A stretch of 64,000 nt of DNA from WTGU01 sp965242855 (GTDB lineage: Bacteria > Pseudomonadota > Alphaproteobacteria > UBA828), in the NCBI GenBank assembly GCA_965242855.1, contig OZ251509.1, positions 1,426,001-1,490,000 of the forward strand. Direction: 5' to 3'. The number at the start of each line of letters is the position of its first letter. The first letter of the stretch is position 1. The position numbers and the translations under genes are program-made. This document shows, piece by piece, positions 1 to 8,635 of the stretch. Under the pieces are notes generated by a model. It searched no databases. It saw only the letters and a program-made list of their open reading frames with translations, and was not told the origin of the DNA.

Positions 1-2
1 GC

Positions 3-1844
3 ACGGCCCTGCGGACCATGCCGGCGGCGCCCGGCGTCTATCACATGCGCGACCGGCAGGGCGGTCCGCTCTATGTCGGCAAGGCGAAGAGCCTGCGGAA
101 GCGGATCGCGACCTACACCAATGTCCGCGCGTTGCCCGTCCGCTTGCAGCGCATGATCGCGGCGACGGCGACGGTCGAGGCGACCACCACTGAAAGCGAG
201 GTGGAAGCCCTCCTGCTCGAGAGCAACATGATCAAGCGGCTGCGGCCGCACTACAACATCCTGCTACGGGACGACAAATCCTTCCCCTATATCCTGCTTC
301 GTCGGGACCATGCCTGGCCGCAGATCGTCAAATATCGGGGCGCCGCCAGGACGGGGCGGGGGGACTATTTCGGCCCTTTCGCCTCGGCCGGGGCCGTGAA
401 CCTGACGCTCAACGCGCTCCAGCGGGCATTCCCGCTGCGCTCGTGCTCCGATTCGGTCCTGGCAAGCCGCACGCGGCCCTGTCTGCAACACCAGATCAAG
501 CGCTGCGCGGCGCCTTGCGTGGGCCGCATCGGCAGGGCCGATTACGACGCGCTGGTCGAGGAAACGCGGGCCTTCCTCTCCGGGAAGGGCCAGGACGTCC
601 AGGATCGGCTGACTGCGCGCATGACCGAGGCGAGCGAGGCGCTCGAGTTCGAGACGGCCGCGGCCTACCGCGACCGCATCAAGGCGCTCGCCCACATACG
701 GATGCACCAGGGCATCAACCTGCCGCGCCTGGGCGATACCGACGTGGTGGCCGTCCATGAAGAAGCAGGCCAAGCCTGCGTGCAGGTGTTCTTCTTCCGC
801 TCGGGTCGGAATTATGGCAACCGCGCTTTCTTCCCGCGCCATGGTAAGGACGAAACGGCCGCGGCCATCCTCGCGGCTTTTCTCGGACAGTTCTACAACG
901 GCCGGGGGGCGCCGCCGCTCGTCCTCGTGAACCGCCCCCTTGCGGAGACGGCGTTGATTGCCGAGGCGCTGACGGTGGCGGCGGAGCGCCGGGTCTGCGT
1001 CCGCCATCCGCTGCGCGGCCGGAAGCGGAAGCTGGTCGAGGACGCCGCGCGCAATGCCCGGGAGGCGCTGGCGCGGCGGCTGAGCGAGAGCGCGACGCAA
1101 CGGCGCCTGTTCGAGAGCCTGAGCGAACGCTTCGGGTTGGAAAGCACGCCGCGCCGGATCGAGGTTTACGACAACAGCCACATATCCGGCACCGACGCGG
1201 TAGGCTGCCTGATCGTCGCCGGGCCGGAGGGCTTCATCAGGAGCGCCTACCGCAAGTTCACGATCCGCTCGACTGCGGCGCCGCACGGCGAAGAGGGGCC
1301 TGCGGGCGGCGACGACTACGCCATGCTGCGTGAAGTCCTCACCCGTCGCTTCGGGCGGTTGCTGAAGGAAGACCCGGCGCGTGCAGGCGAGGGGTGGCCG
1401 GATCTGGTGCTGATCGACGGCGGCGCGGGGCAGCTCGGGGAGGCGCGGCGCGTGTTCGACGATCTCGGGATCGCCGATCTGCCGGTCGCGGCCATCGCCA
1501 AGGGGCCGGACCGCAACGCCGGGCGCGAGCGCGTGTTCCTGCCCGGCCGGCCGCCGTTGAGCATCGGGACGCGCGAGCCGCTGCTCTATTTCCTGCAACG
1601 CCTGCGGGACGAGGCGCATCGCTTCGCCATCGGCACGCACCGGGCCCGGCGCGCGAAGGCCGGCGCGCGCTCTGCGCTCGACGCGATTCCGGGCATCGGG
1701 CCGCGCCGCAAGAAGGCGCTGCTCCACCGGTTCGGCTCGGCGCGGGGGGTGAGCCAGGCCGGCCTGGCCGACCTGGAGACGGTGGACGGCATATCGGGCG
1801 CCGTCGCGCGCGCCATCCATGACCATTTCCACGCCCATTCCTGA
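3..1844 (+). CDS. uvrC: UvrABC excinuclease subunit C (5' end outside window)
   Basis: Nucleotide excision repair: UvrC makes both incisions around a lesion after UvrAB loading. From the first in-frame ATG (base 18) the order is the GIY-YIG nuclease (PGVYHM then LYVGKAKSLRKR), a UVR domain for UvrB contact near residue 200, the RNase H-like C-terminal nuclease (VYDNSHISG near 382) and a double helix-hairpin-helix tail (IPGIGPRRKKALL from about 554). The frame is open upstream of base 18 and reads TLRT before MPAAPGVY, which matches the family N terminus. The true start therefore probably lies before the window, and base 18 is an internal Met. The 3' end overlaps pgsA by 26 bases. Confidence 0.96.
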   Translation, partial: TALRTMPAAPGVYHMRDRQGGPLYVGKAKSLRKRIATYTNVRALPVRLQRMIAATATVEATTTESEVEALLLESNMIKRLRPHYNILLRDDKSFPYILLRRDHAWPQIVKYRGAARTGRGDYFGPFASAGAVNLTLNALQRAFPLRSCSDSVLASRTRPCLQHQIKRCAAPCVGRIGRADYDALVEETRAFLSGKGQDVQDRLTARMTEASEALEFETAAAYRDRIKALAHIRMHQGINLPRLGDTDVVAVHEEAGQACVQVFFFRSGRNYGNRAFFPRHGKDETAAAILAAFLGQFYNGRGAPPLVLVNRPLAETALIAEALTVAAERRVCVRHPLRGRKRKLVEDAARNAREALARRLSESATQRRLFESLSERFGLESTPRRIEVYDNSHISGTDAVGCLIVAGPEGFIRSAYRKFTIRSTAAPHGEEGPAGGDDYAMLREVLTRRFGRLLKEDPARAGEGWPDLVLIDGGAGQLGEARRVFDDLGIADLPVAAIAKGPDRNAGRERVFLPGRPPLSIGTREPLLYFLQRLRDEAHRFAIGTHRARRAKAGARSALDAIPGIGPRRKKALLHRFGSARGVSQAGLADLETVDGISGAVARAIHDHFHAHS

Positions 1845-2406
1845 CGCCCGGCGGCGGTGGACGCCGGGCTGGCCGAACGTCGTGACGCTGGGCCGCATCG
1901 CGGTCGTCCCGCCGCTGGTGGGCTCCTTCTACCTCGCCGGCTCGAGCGGCGTCTGGCTCGGCTTCGCGCTCTTCACGCTCGCGGCGCTGAGCGACTTCCT
2001 GGACGGCTGGCTGGCGCGCCGCCTGGATCGGCACTCGGCGCTCGGGCGCGTCCTCGACCCGATCGCCGACAAGCTCGTCGTGACCGCCGCGCTGGTCATG
2101 CTGAGCGCGTTCGAACGGGCGCCGGCGGTCGCCGTCGCGGCGATCCTCTGCCGCGAGTTCCTGGTGTCGGGGCTGCGCGAAGCCCTCGCCGGCGGTGCGA
2201 CCCTCACTGTCCGGCCCTTGGCGAAATGGAAGACCGCGGCGCAGATGGGTGCGATTTCCCTGCTCCTCGCCGCTCCCGCCGTCGCCGCGCCGGCCGGAAC
2301 GGCGCTGGCGACCGCCGGCGAGGCGGCGCTGTGGCTCGCGGTTGCGCTGACCTGGGCAAGCGCTGGCGCCTATCTCCGCCGCGCCCTGTCCGGCCTGTCG
2401 CCATAG
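1819..2406 (+). CDS. pgsA: CDP-diacylglycerol--glycerol-3-phosphate 3-phosphatidyltransferase
   Basis: Integral membrane enzyme making phosphatidylglycerophosphate from CDP-diacylglycerol and glycerol-3-phosphate, the committed step to phosphatidylglycerol. The complete CDP-alcohol phosphotransferase signature DG-x2-AR-x8-G-x3-D-x3-D is present at residues 62-84 (starts DGWLAR, ends DPIAD). The opening segment WPNVVTLGRI is typical, and several hydrophobic helices follow. At 195 residues it is normal length. It overlaps the end of uvrC, an arrangement found in many proteobacteria, so the two are probably cotranscribed. Confidence 0.95.
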   Translation: MTISTPIPDARRRWTPGWPNVVTLGRIAVVPPLVGSFYLAGSSGVWLGFALFTLAALSDFLDGWLARRLDRHSALGRVLDPIADKLVVTAALVMLSAFERAPAVAVAAILCREFLVSGLREALAGGATLTVRPLAKWKTAAQMGAISLLLAAPAVAAPAGTALATAGEAALWLAVALTWASAGAYLRRALSGLSP

Positions 2407-2501
2407 CCGCCAGCGCGCGCAAAAACCGAACGGTATTTGGAAAGCAGGTGGAATCCGGGTACGCTTCGGCTGCATCGTCGGTCTTCGGGGCGGGAGGGGA
2501 C

Positions 2502-3080
2502 GTGCTGCGGTTCGGGGTGACCGGGTGGAGCGGCAGCGGCAAGACGACCCTGATCCGCCACCTGCTGCCACGGCTACGGGTGCGCGGCCTCGAGGTGGCG
2601 ACGGTGAAACACGCCCGCCACGGCTTCGACCTGCTGCCGCCGGACCATCCGGCGCGGGCGTGGCGCACCGCCGGCGCGGTGCATGTCGTGCTGGCGGCGC
2701 CCGAGGGCTGGGCCCATCTCCGCGAGGGGGGAGGCGGCGGTGAACCCTCCCTCGACGAGTTACTTGGGGCGCTGGGATCGGTCGACTTGATACTGATCGA
2801 GGGGTACAAGCGCGGCGACCACGACAAGATCGAGGTCCATCGCGGCGACGCCGGAAAGCCGTTGCTCGCGGCGCGCGACCCGACCGTCGTCGCCGTCGCC
2901 AGCGACCGGGCGATCCCGGCCGCGCGCCTGAATGGGCGTGCGCTGCCCGTGTTCGACCTCGACAACGTGGCCGGGATCGCGGCATTTTTGCTGTCCCATT
3001 GCGGAATGGTCGGGACGACGGGAGCGCGCGGGCCGTGGCACAGCTCAGTGACGATTGCTTCGCCTTCGGCGGCGCCCTGA
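2502..3080 (+). CDS. mobB: Molybdopterin-guanine dinucleotide biosynthesis adaptor MobB
   Basis: GTP-binding accessory protein of molybdenum cofactor nucleotide attachment. A P-loop lies right at the N terminus (GWSGSGKT, residues 8-15), followed by VKHARHGFD and the family motif EGYKRGDHDKIEVHR near residue 100. I chose the GTG at 2502 because GGGAGGGGA precedes it and the P-loop follows at once; the open frame extends further upstream without coding character. Its end overlaps the start of moeA. About 192 residues, in the family range. No mobA is visible in the window. Confidence 0.9.
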   Translation: MLRFGVTGWSGSGKTTLIRHLLPRLRVRGLEVATVKHARHGFDLLPPDHPARAWRTAGAVHVVLAAPEGWAHLREGGGGGEPSLDELLGALGSVDLILIEGYKRGDHDKIEVHRGDAGKPLLAARDPTVVAVASDRAIPAARLNGRALPVFDLDNVAGIAAFLLSHCGMVGTTGARGPWHSSVTIASPSAAP

Positions 3081-4309
3081 CCCCGGCGGCCGACGCACTG
3101 GCACGGCTGGAAAGCGTCGTACACCCCGTCGCCGAAACCGAGACGGTGGGCCTGCGCGCGGCGGACGGGCGGATCCTGGCGGAAGCCGTCGCGTCCGACC
3201 GGGCCGTGCCGCCGCACGACAACGCGGCGGTCGACGGCTACGCGGTGTTCTTCGACGATCTCGACCCCGGCGCCGAGACGCGGCTGCCCTGCACCGGGCG
3301 GGCCGCCGCCGGGCATCCTCTCGGGCGCCCCACCGCCCGCGGCGAGGCGATACGGGTCTTCACCGGCGCGCCCGTGCCGCAGGGGGCGGGCGGGACGCCC
3401 GGCCCCGACACGGTGTTCATGCAGGAGGATTGCCGCGTGGACGGTGGCTCCGTCGTCTTGCCGCCCGGCATCCGGCGTGGAGCCAACCGGCGCAAGGCAG
3501 GGGAGGACGTCGTCGCCGGCGCGACCATCCTGACCGCCGGCCACGCCCTTCGCCCGCAGGACATCGGCCTAGCCGCCTCGATCGGGCGCACCGGACTCGC
3601 CGTGTTCCGCAGGCTCCGCGTGGCCGTCTTCTCCACCGGAGACGAGGTCCACGAGCCGGGCGCGACGCTGGACGAGGGCGGCATCTACGACGCCAACCGC
3701 TACGTCGTCACGAGCCTGGCGGAGCGGCTCGGATGCGCCGTCACGGACATGGGCATCCTCCCGGACAGGCTGGAGGCGATCGCCGGCGCGCTGGAGGCGC
3801 GGAGCCGCGACCACGACCTCCTGCTCACCTCGGGCGGGATGTCCACGGGGGACGAGGACCACGTCAAGGCGGCGGTGGAGTCCCTCGGCCATCTCCACTT
3901 CTGGCGCCTCGCCATCCGGCCGGGGCGCCCGATCGCGCTCGGGCAGGTCGGCCGCGTGCCCTTCATCGGACTGCCGGGCAATCCGGTTGCCGTCATGGTC
4001 ACCTTCCTCCGTTTCGCGCGCCCCCTGATCCTGCGCCTCGGCGGTTGTACGGAGATCGAGCCCGCTCATTACCGCGTGCCGGCGGATTTCGACTACAAGA
4101 AGAAGCGCGGCCGGCGCGAATGGCTCCGGGCCCGCCTCGCCGCGCGGCCGGACGGCTCGTTCGCGGCGGAGAAATACGCGTGCGACGGCGCGGGCATTCT
4201 GTCTTCCGCCGTCTTCGCCGACGGCCTGATCGAGTTGCCGGAAGACCTCACGGCCTTGCGCGCGGGCGCGCTGGTGGACTTCCTCCCGTTTAACGAGATG
4301 TACCGATGA
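3035..4309 (+). CDS. moeA: Molybdopterin molybdenumtransferase MoeA
   Basis: Inserts molybdate into adenylylated molybdopterin. Family motifs are clear: DNAAVDGYAV near the N terminus (usual DNSAMDGYA), TSGGMSTGDEDHVK in the MPT-binding domain and GLPGNPVAVMVTF. A C-terminal domain IV follows (about 424 residues). I prefer the GTG at 3035 (GGAG ten bases upstream); a TTG at 2999 in the same frame would add 12 residues. The gene overlaps mobB at its start and moaD by 4 bases at its end (ATGA), so mobB-moeA-moaD-moaE look translationally coupled. Confidence 0.93.
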   Translation: MAQLSDDCFAFGGALTPAADALARLESVVHPVAETETVGLRAADGRILAEAVASDRAVPPHDNAAVDGYAVFFDDLDPGAETRLPCTGRAAAGHPLGRPTARGEAIRVFTGAPVPQGAGGTPGPDTVFMQEDCRVDGGSVVLPPGIRRGANRRKAGEDVVAGATILTAGHALRPQDIGLAASIGRTGLAVFRRLRVAVFSTGDEVHEPGATLDEGGIYDANRYVVTSLAERLGCAVTDMGILPDRLEAIAGALEARSRDHDLLLTSGGMSTGDEDHVKAAVESLGHLHFWRLAIRPGRPIALGQVGRVPFIGLPGNPVAVMVTFLRFARPLILRLGGCTEIEPAHYRVPADFDYKKKRGRREWLRARLAARPDGSFAAEKYACDGAGILSSAVFADGLIELPEDLTALRAGALVDFLPFNEMYR

Positions 4310-4569
4310 CGGTGCTCTATTTCGCTTGGCTGAGGGAGCGGATCGGGCGCGACGCGGAGGAAATCGATCTCCCGCCCGGCGTGGACACGGTGGCGGCGCT
4401 CATCGACTGGCTGCGGGGCCGCGGTGAGGGCTACGCCGGCGCCCTGGAGGACCTTTCGGTTGTCCGCGTGGCGGTGAACCAGGAGTTCGCCGGACTCGAC
4501 CGCCGCATCGGCGACGGCGACGAGGTGGCGCTGTTCCCGCCGGTGACGGGCGGCGCGGCGCGGCCATGA
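4306..4569 (+). CDS. moaD: Molybdopterin synthase sulfur carrier subunit MoaD
   Basis: Small ubiquitin-fold sulfur carrier of molybdopterin synthase. The start VLYFAWLRERIG and the end VALFPPVTGG are diagnostic. Normally the chain ends exactly at the double glycine, which becomes the thiocarboxylate. Here four further residues (AARP) follow before the stop. That stop overlaps the moaE ATG (ATGA), so the tail might have arisen when the stop moved into the overlap. Either the tail is trimmed or the protein is unusual; function is inferred from context. 87 residues. Confidence 0.92.
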   Translation: MTVLYFAWLRERIGRDAEEIDLPPGVDTVAALIDWLRGRGEGYAGALEDLSVVRVAVNQEFAGLDRRIGDGDEVALFPPVTGGAARP

Positions 4570-5024
4570 TTCGCATCCAGCGCGAGGATTTCGATGTCGG
4601 TGCCGAGATCGAGGCGCTCGCCGCCGGGCGCCTCGAAATCGGCGCCGTCGCCTCCTTCATCGGCGTGGCGCGGGCCGTGGCGAAAGGCGGGCGGACGATC
4701 TCTGCGATGACTCTCGAACACTACCCGGCGATGACCGCGAAGCAGCTGGCCGCCATTGAGGCGGAAGCCTGTCGCCGCTGGGAGCTGACGGCCTCGCTGA
4801 TCGTCCACCGCCACGGGCGACTCGAACCCGGCGACCGCATCGTGCTCGTGGCCACCGCGGCACCCCACCGGCGGGCCGCGCTCGACGCCTGCGCCTTTCT
4901 GATCGACTGGCTGAAGACCAGGGCGCCCTTCTGGAAGCGCGAGGAAGGCCCGGACGGCGTCCGTTGGGTGGCGGCGCGCGACGCCGACGACCGCGCCGCG
5001 GAACGCTGGGACGGCGGCGCGTGA
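4566..5024 (+). CDS. moaE: Molybdopterin synthase catalytic subunit MoaE
   Basis: Large subunit of molybdopterin synthase; transfers sulfur from MoaD thiocarboxylate to precursor Z (cPMP). Recognised by SFIGVAR, LEHYPAMT, the IVHRHGRLEPGD strand and the lysine-rich segment DWLKTRAPFWKREE, whose lysines contact substrate in the family. 152 residues, normal. It starts in a 4-base overlap with moaD, and its stop lies 13 bases from the convergent ilvE stop. Confidence 0.94.
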   Translation: MIRIQREDFDVGAEIEALAAGRLEIGAVASFIGVARAVAKGGRTISAMTLEHYPAMTAKQLAAIEAEACRRWELTASLIVHRHGRLEPGDRIVLVATAAPHRRAALDACAFLIDWLKTRAPFWKREEGPDGVRWVAARDADDRAAERWDGGA

Positions 5025-5037
5025 CGGGCCGGCGCGT

Positions 5038-5919
5038 TCAGTCCGTCGCCCGCACCGTCGCTTCGTAGTCCGCCATCAAGGTGCGGGTCACGGGCCCGAC
5101 CTGGAAGCGGTGGTCATCGATCTCTCCGACCGGCGTGACCTCCGCGGCGGTGCCGGTCAGGAAGATCTCGTCGGTTCTGGCGATCTCGTCGGGCATGACG
5201 ACCCGCTCGACCACGTCATGGCCGCGCCGCTTCGCGAGTTCGATCACGGTGCGGCGGGTGATGCCATCGAGGAAGCAATCCGGTTCCGGCGTGTGGATCG
5301 TGCCGTTCTGGACGAGGAAGATATTGGCGCCGGTGGCTTCGGCGATTCGCCCGCGCCAGTCGAGCATCAGGGCGTCGTGGTAACCCTCCGCTTCTGCCGC
5401 GTGCTTGCTGAGCGTGCAGATCATGTAGAGGCCAGCGACCTTCGCCTTGACTGGCGCGGTCTCCGGTGAGGGCCGTCGCCAACGGGCGGTCTTGAGCCGG
5501 ATCCCGCGCTGGCGCGCCTCCTCGCCGAAATAAGGCGGCCACGGCCAGGCGGCGATGGCGACGTGGATCGTGGAGTGCTGCGCCGACACGCCCATCATCT
5601 CGGCGCCGCGCCACGCCACCGGGCGGATGTAGCCGTCGCCGATGTCGAGCGCCGCGACCACCTCTCGGGAAGCGTCCACCAGCGTTTCGCAGGCGTAGGG
5701 AATCTCGAAATCGAGCGCGCGGGCGGACTCGAGCAGGCGCTCGGTGTGCTCCTCGGCCTTGAAAATCCGGCCGTCATACGCCCGCTCGCCCTCGAAGACG
5801 CAGCTCGCGTAGTGGAGGCCGTGGCTCAGGACATGCATCTTCGCGTCGCGCCACGGCACGAGAGCGCCATCGTACCAGATGACTCCGTCGCGGTCGTCGT
5901 AGGGGAGCAGATCGGCCAT
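5038..5919 (-). CDS. ilvE: Branched-chain amino acid aminotransferase
   Basis: PLP fold-type IV transaminase interconverting branched-chain amino acids and 2-oxo acids. The N-terminal segment WYDGALVPWRDAKMHVLSHG and FEGERAYDG are typical of alphaproteobacterial IlvE. The PLP lysine is probably the one in VKAKVAGLY, and the cofactor phosphate loop is EATGANIFLV. The frame is open upstream to 6003, but homology starts at MADLLPYDDRDG, so I use the ATG at 5919 (293 residues). It is divergent from the MarR gene, with only about 73 bases between. Confidence 0.92.
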   Translation of the reverse strand: MADLLPYDDRDGVIWYDGALVPWRDAKMHVLSHGLHYASCVFEGERAYDGRIFKAEEHTERLLESARALDFEIPYACETLVDASREVVAALDIGDGYIRPVAWRGAEMMGVSAQHSTIHVAIAAWPWPPYFGEEARQRGIRLKTARWRRPSPETAPVKAKVAGLYMICTLSKHAAEAEGYHDALMLDWRGRIAEATGANIFLVQNGTIHTPEPDCFLDGITRRTVIELAKRRGHDVVERVVMPDEIARTDEIFLTGTAAEVTPVGEIDDHRFQVGPVTRTLMADYEATVRATD

Positions 5920-5992
5920 CGTGTTCACCGAGCGTTCGGACAGGGACGATAATCGGTTGCGTTCCCTAGCACTGCCCGGCATATAAGTCAAT

Positions 5993-6475
5993 GTGACTGA
6001 CATAAAATCCGGGCCGAACCCGCTCTACCTGCGCGCGGACCAGCTCCACGAGGGGATGGAGCTGCTCTTCTTCGCCTATCGGGACTTCACGACCGAGTGC
6101 GATGCGATTCTGGCAACCTTCGGCTTCGGCCGCGCGCATCACCGGGTGGTCTATTTCGTCGGGCGCAACCCCGACATCTCCGTCTCCGAGCTTCTGGCGA
6201 TTCTCCGGATCACCAAGCAAAGCCTGTCGCGGGTTCTGGGCCAGCTCGTGGGCGAGGGGTTCGTCACTGCCCGGCGCGACCCCGCGGACGGTCGACGGCG
6301 GCTGCTCGCCCTGACGGATAAGGGGCGCGGCCTGGAGAGGCGTCTCTCGGAGACTCAGCGGGCCCGCATCGCCAGGGCTTACCGCACGGCCGGCGGAGTC
6401 GCCGTCGAAGGCTATCGGGAGGTGCTGATGGGAATCATTGATCCGGCAGACCGGAAGCGCTTCGAACGATTCTGA
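5993..6475 (+). CDS. petP: MarR-family transcriptional regulator (PetP-like)
   Basis: Winged-helix regulator of 160 residues. Helix-turn-helix SVSELLAILRITKQSLSRVLGQL and wing RRDPADGRRR are plain. The N-terminal ELLFFAYRDFT and the FGRAHHRVVYFV segment match the PetP group, which in Rhodobacter precedes the response regulator PetR; the same order is seen here. The start is a GTG at 5993 without a Shine-Dalgarno sequence. A TATAAG at 5982-5987 lies so close that the message may be leaderless. The divergent ilvE promoter must share this short spacer. Confidence 0.85.
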   Translation: MTDIKSGPNPLYLRADQLHEGMELLFFAYRDFTTECDAILATFGFGRAHHRVVYFVGRNPDISVSELLAILRITKQSLSRVLGQLVGEGFVTARRDPADGRRRLLALTDKGRGLERRLSETQRARIARAYRTAGGVAVEGYREVLMGIIDPADRKRFERF

Positions 6476-6490
6476 GAATTTTTTCGTAAC

Positions 6491-7207
6491 ATGCGGCCAA
6501 AGGTGGAAAAAGAGGCATTCGAGATCGGGGAATCCCGTGACTCGGCGCATGTCCTGGTCGTGGACGACGACGACGGCCTGCGCGACCTGCTCGCCCGCTA
6601 TCTGCGCGAAAACGGCTATCGCGTCTCCACCGCCGGTTCCGCCGCCGAGGCGCTAGCGGCACTCGGGGGCTTGGTGTTCGACCTGATCGTCCTCGACGTG
6701 ATGATGCCAGGCGAATCGGGCGTCGCTCTCACCCGCCGGCTGCGCCGGTCGAACACGGTGCCGATCCTGCTGCTGACGGCCATGGCCGAGCCGGAGGACC
6801 GGATCGCGGGACTCGAGAGCGGCGCTGACGACTACCTGACCAAGCCTTTCGAACCGCGCGAACTGCTGCTTCGAGTCGCCACCATTCTGCGCCGCTCGCG
6901 GCCGCCGCTTCCCGACCACGTCCGTTTCGGGGAAGTCCGCTACCACCCGGCGCGGGACGAGCTCCGGCGCGGAGGCGTCGCGGTGCGGCTGACCACGGGT
7001 GAAGCGGCGCTGCTGCGCGTCTTCGCCGCCAATCCGGGGGTGACGCTGAGCCGCGATGCGCTCTGCGCGAAGATCGGAGCCGGTGTTTCGCCACGCGCGA
7101 TCGACGTGCAGGTCGCGCGCCTGCGGCGCAAGATAGAGCTGGACCCGCGCGCGCCCCGCTATCTGCGGACCGTCTGGGGGCGGGGCTATGTGCTGCGGAC
7201 GGAGTGA
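6491..7207 (+). CDS. petR: OmpR-type DNA-binding response regulator (PetR-like)
   Basis: Two-domain response regulator, 238 residues. Receiver domain about 20-130 with the acidic pocket VVDDDDG, phospho-acceptor Asp69 in LIVLDVMMPG, Thr96 and Lys118 (LTKPFEP). C-terminal OmpR winged helix contains the ATNPG-like segment AANPGVTLSRDAL and ends in VWGRGYVLRTE. It lies 15 bases after the MarR gene and 30 bases before the sensor kinase, its likely partner. No clear ribosome-binding site precedes the ATG. The PetR label rests on gene order and is an inference. Confidence 0.9.
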   Translation: MRPKVEKEAFEIGESRDSAHVLVVDDDDGLRDLLARYLRENGYRVSTAGSAAEALAALGGLVFDLIVLDVMMPGESGVALTRRLRRSNTVPILLLTAMAEPEDRIAGLESGADDYLTKPFEPRELLLRVATILRRSRPPLPDHVRFGEVRYHPARDELRRGGVAVRLTTGEAALLRVFAANPGVTLSRDALCAKIGAGVSPRAIDVQVARLRRKIELDPRAPRYLRTVWGRGYVLRTE

Positions 7208-7237
7208 GCCGCGCGCGTGGCCGCGGGAGGACTCGCC

Positions 7238-8566
7238 ATGAACCCGTTGAGGCGGATCGTGCCTCGCAGCCTCTTCTGGCGATCCTTCCTGATCATGCTG
7301 ATCCCGCTCGTCCTGCTCCAGGCCGTGGTCGCCTACATCTTCTTTGAGCGCCATTGGGATTCGGTGAGCCGGCAACTGGCGCTCGACATCGCCGGCGACG
7401 TGAAGACGGTCATGCGTTTCATGCAGGAACGGCCCGAACCGGAGATGTGGAGCTGGATCGAGCGGATCGCCCGCGAGGAGATGCAGTTCACGGTGGCGTT
7501 CACGCCCGGCGCGCTTCTGCCCGACGAGGCGCCGAAGCGGACCGACCGGATCATGGACCGGCTGCTTCACCAGGAGTTCCGCTGGCGCTTCGACGAACCT
7601 CACCATATCGACACCCGGTATCCGGGCGAGCGGATCGCGATCCGCGTCCAGCGGCCGGACGGCGTGTTGACCATGCTGACGCCGGTCAAACGGATGCGGA
7701 GCTCCACCACCGTCCTGGTCATCCTCTGGATGGTGGGCACGGCGATCGTGGTGTCCACCATCGCGGTGGTTTTTCTACGCAACCAGATACGGCCGATCAG
7801 GCGGCTCGCCATGGCGGCCGACGCCTTCGGCAGGAGCCGGCCGGTGGACGACTTCAGGCCGGCGGGCGCCACCGAAGTCCGGCGCGCGGCCGCGGCCTTC
7901 CTCGACATGCGGGCGCGCATCCGGCGCCAGATCAGCCAGCGCACCGAGATGCTGGCGGGAGTCTCCCACGACCTGCGGACGCCGCTCACGCGGGTGAAGC
8001 TCCGGCTCGCGATGCTCGCGGACGCCCACCCCGAATCGCGCGACGAGATCGCCGAGTCCGAGCGTGATGTCGCGCAGATGGAACACATGATCGGCGAGTA
8101 TCTCGCCTTCGCGCGCGGGCAGGGAGGGGAGGCGCCGGTGCGCGCCGACTTGGCCGGGATCGTCGCCGAGGTCGCCGACGCCGCCCGCCGCAAGGGTGGG
8201 CGGGTCGCGCTCCGCATCGAGCGGCCGCTGATCCTGCCGCTCCGGCCGAACGCGATCGAGCGCTGCCTGTCCAATCTGGTGGAAAACGCCGCCCGTCACG
8301 GGTCCCGGATCGAGGTCAGCGCCGCGCGCCGGGAGGATATGGTCGAGGTCGCGGTGGAGGACGACGGCCCGGGCATTCCGGAGGACCAGCGGGAAGCCGT
8401 GTTCAAACCGTTCTTCCGGCTGGACGGCGCGCGCAACCCAAGCACCGGCGGCGCCGGCCTGGGTCTCGCCATCGCCCGCGACGTGGCCCGCAGCCACGGC
8501 GGCGACATCAGGATGGGCAAGGCGACCCTGGGTGGCCTGCGGGCGGAACTCCGGCTGCCGGCGTAG
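7238..8566 (+). CDS. EnvZ-type sensor histidine kinase
   Basis: Membrane histidine kinase of about 442 residues. TM1 spans roughly residues 15-36, a periplasmic loop of about 120 follows, TM2 spans about 155-180, then HAMP. The phosphoacceptor is His244 in GVSHDLRTPLTRVKLRL (H-box of the EnvZ group, HDLRTPL). The ATPase boxes include NLVENAARHG, EDDGPGIPED and GGAGLGLAIARD. I chose the ATG at 7238, seven bases after GGGAGGA; an in-frame GTG at 7217 would add seven residues. It presumably phosphorylates the preceding OmpR-type regulator. The signal sensed is unknown. Confidence 0.9.
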   Translation: MNPLRRIVPRSLFWRSFLIMLIPLVLLQAVVAYIFFERHWDSVSRQLALDIAGDVKTVMRFMQERPEPEMWSWIERIAREEMQFTVAFTPGALLPDEAPKRTDRIMDRLLHQEFRWRFDEPHHIDTRYPGERIAIRVQRPDGVLTMLTPVKRMRSSTTVLVILWMVGTAIVVSTIAVVFLRNQIRPIRRLAMAADAFGRSRPVDDFRPAGATEVRRAAAAFLDMRARIRRQISQRTEMLAGVSHDLRTPLTRVKLRLAMLADAHPESRDEIAESERDVAQMEHMIGEYLAFARGQGGEAPVRADLAGIVAEVADAARRKGGRVALRIERPLILPLRPNAIERCLSNLVENAARHGSRIEVSAARREDMVEVAVEDDGPGIPEDQREAVFKPFFRLDGARNPSTGGAGLGLAIARDVARSHGGDIRMGKATLGGLRAELRLPA

Positions 8567-8635
8567 GCGACTTTCTGGTTTGGGTGCGCGGGCTTCGGGT
8601 CCGCGAACCCGAAAACCGTGCGGAGCCGGCGGGCT

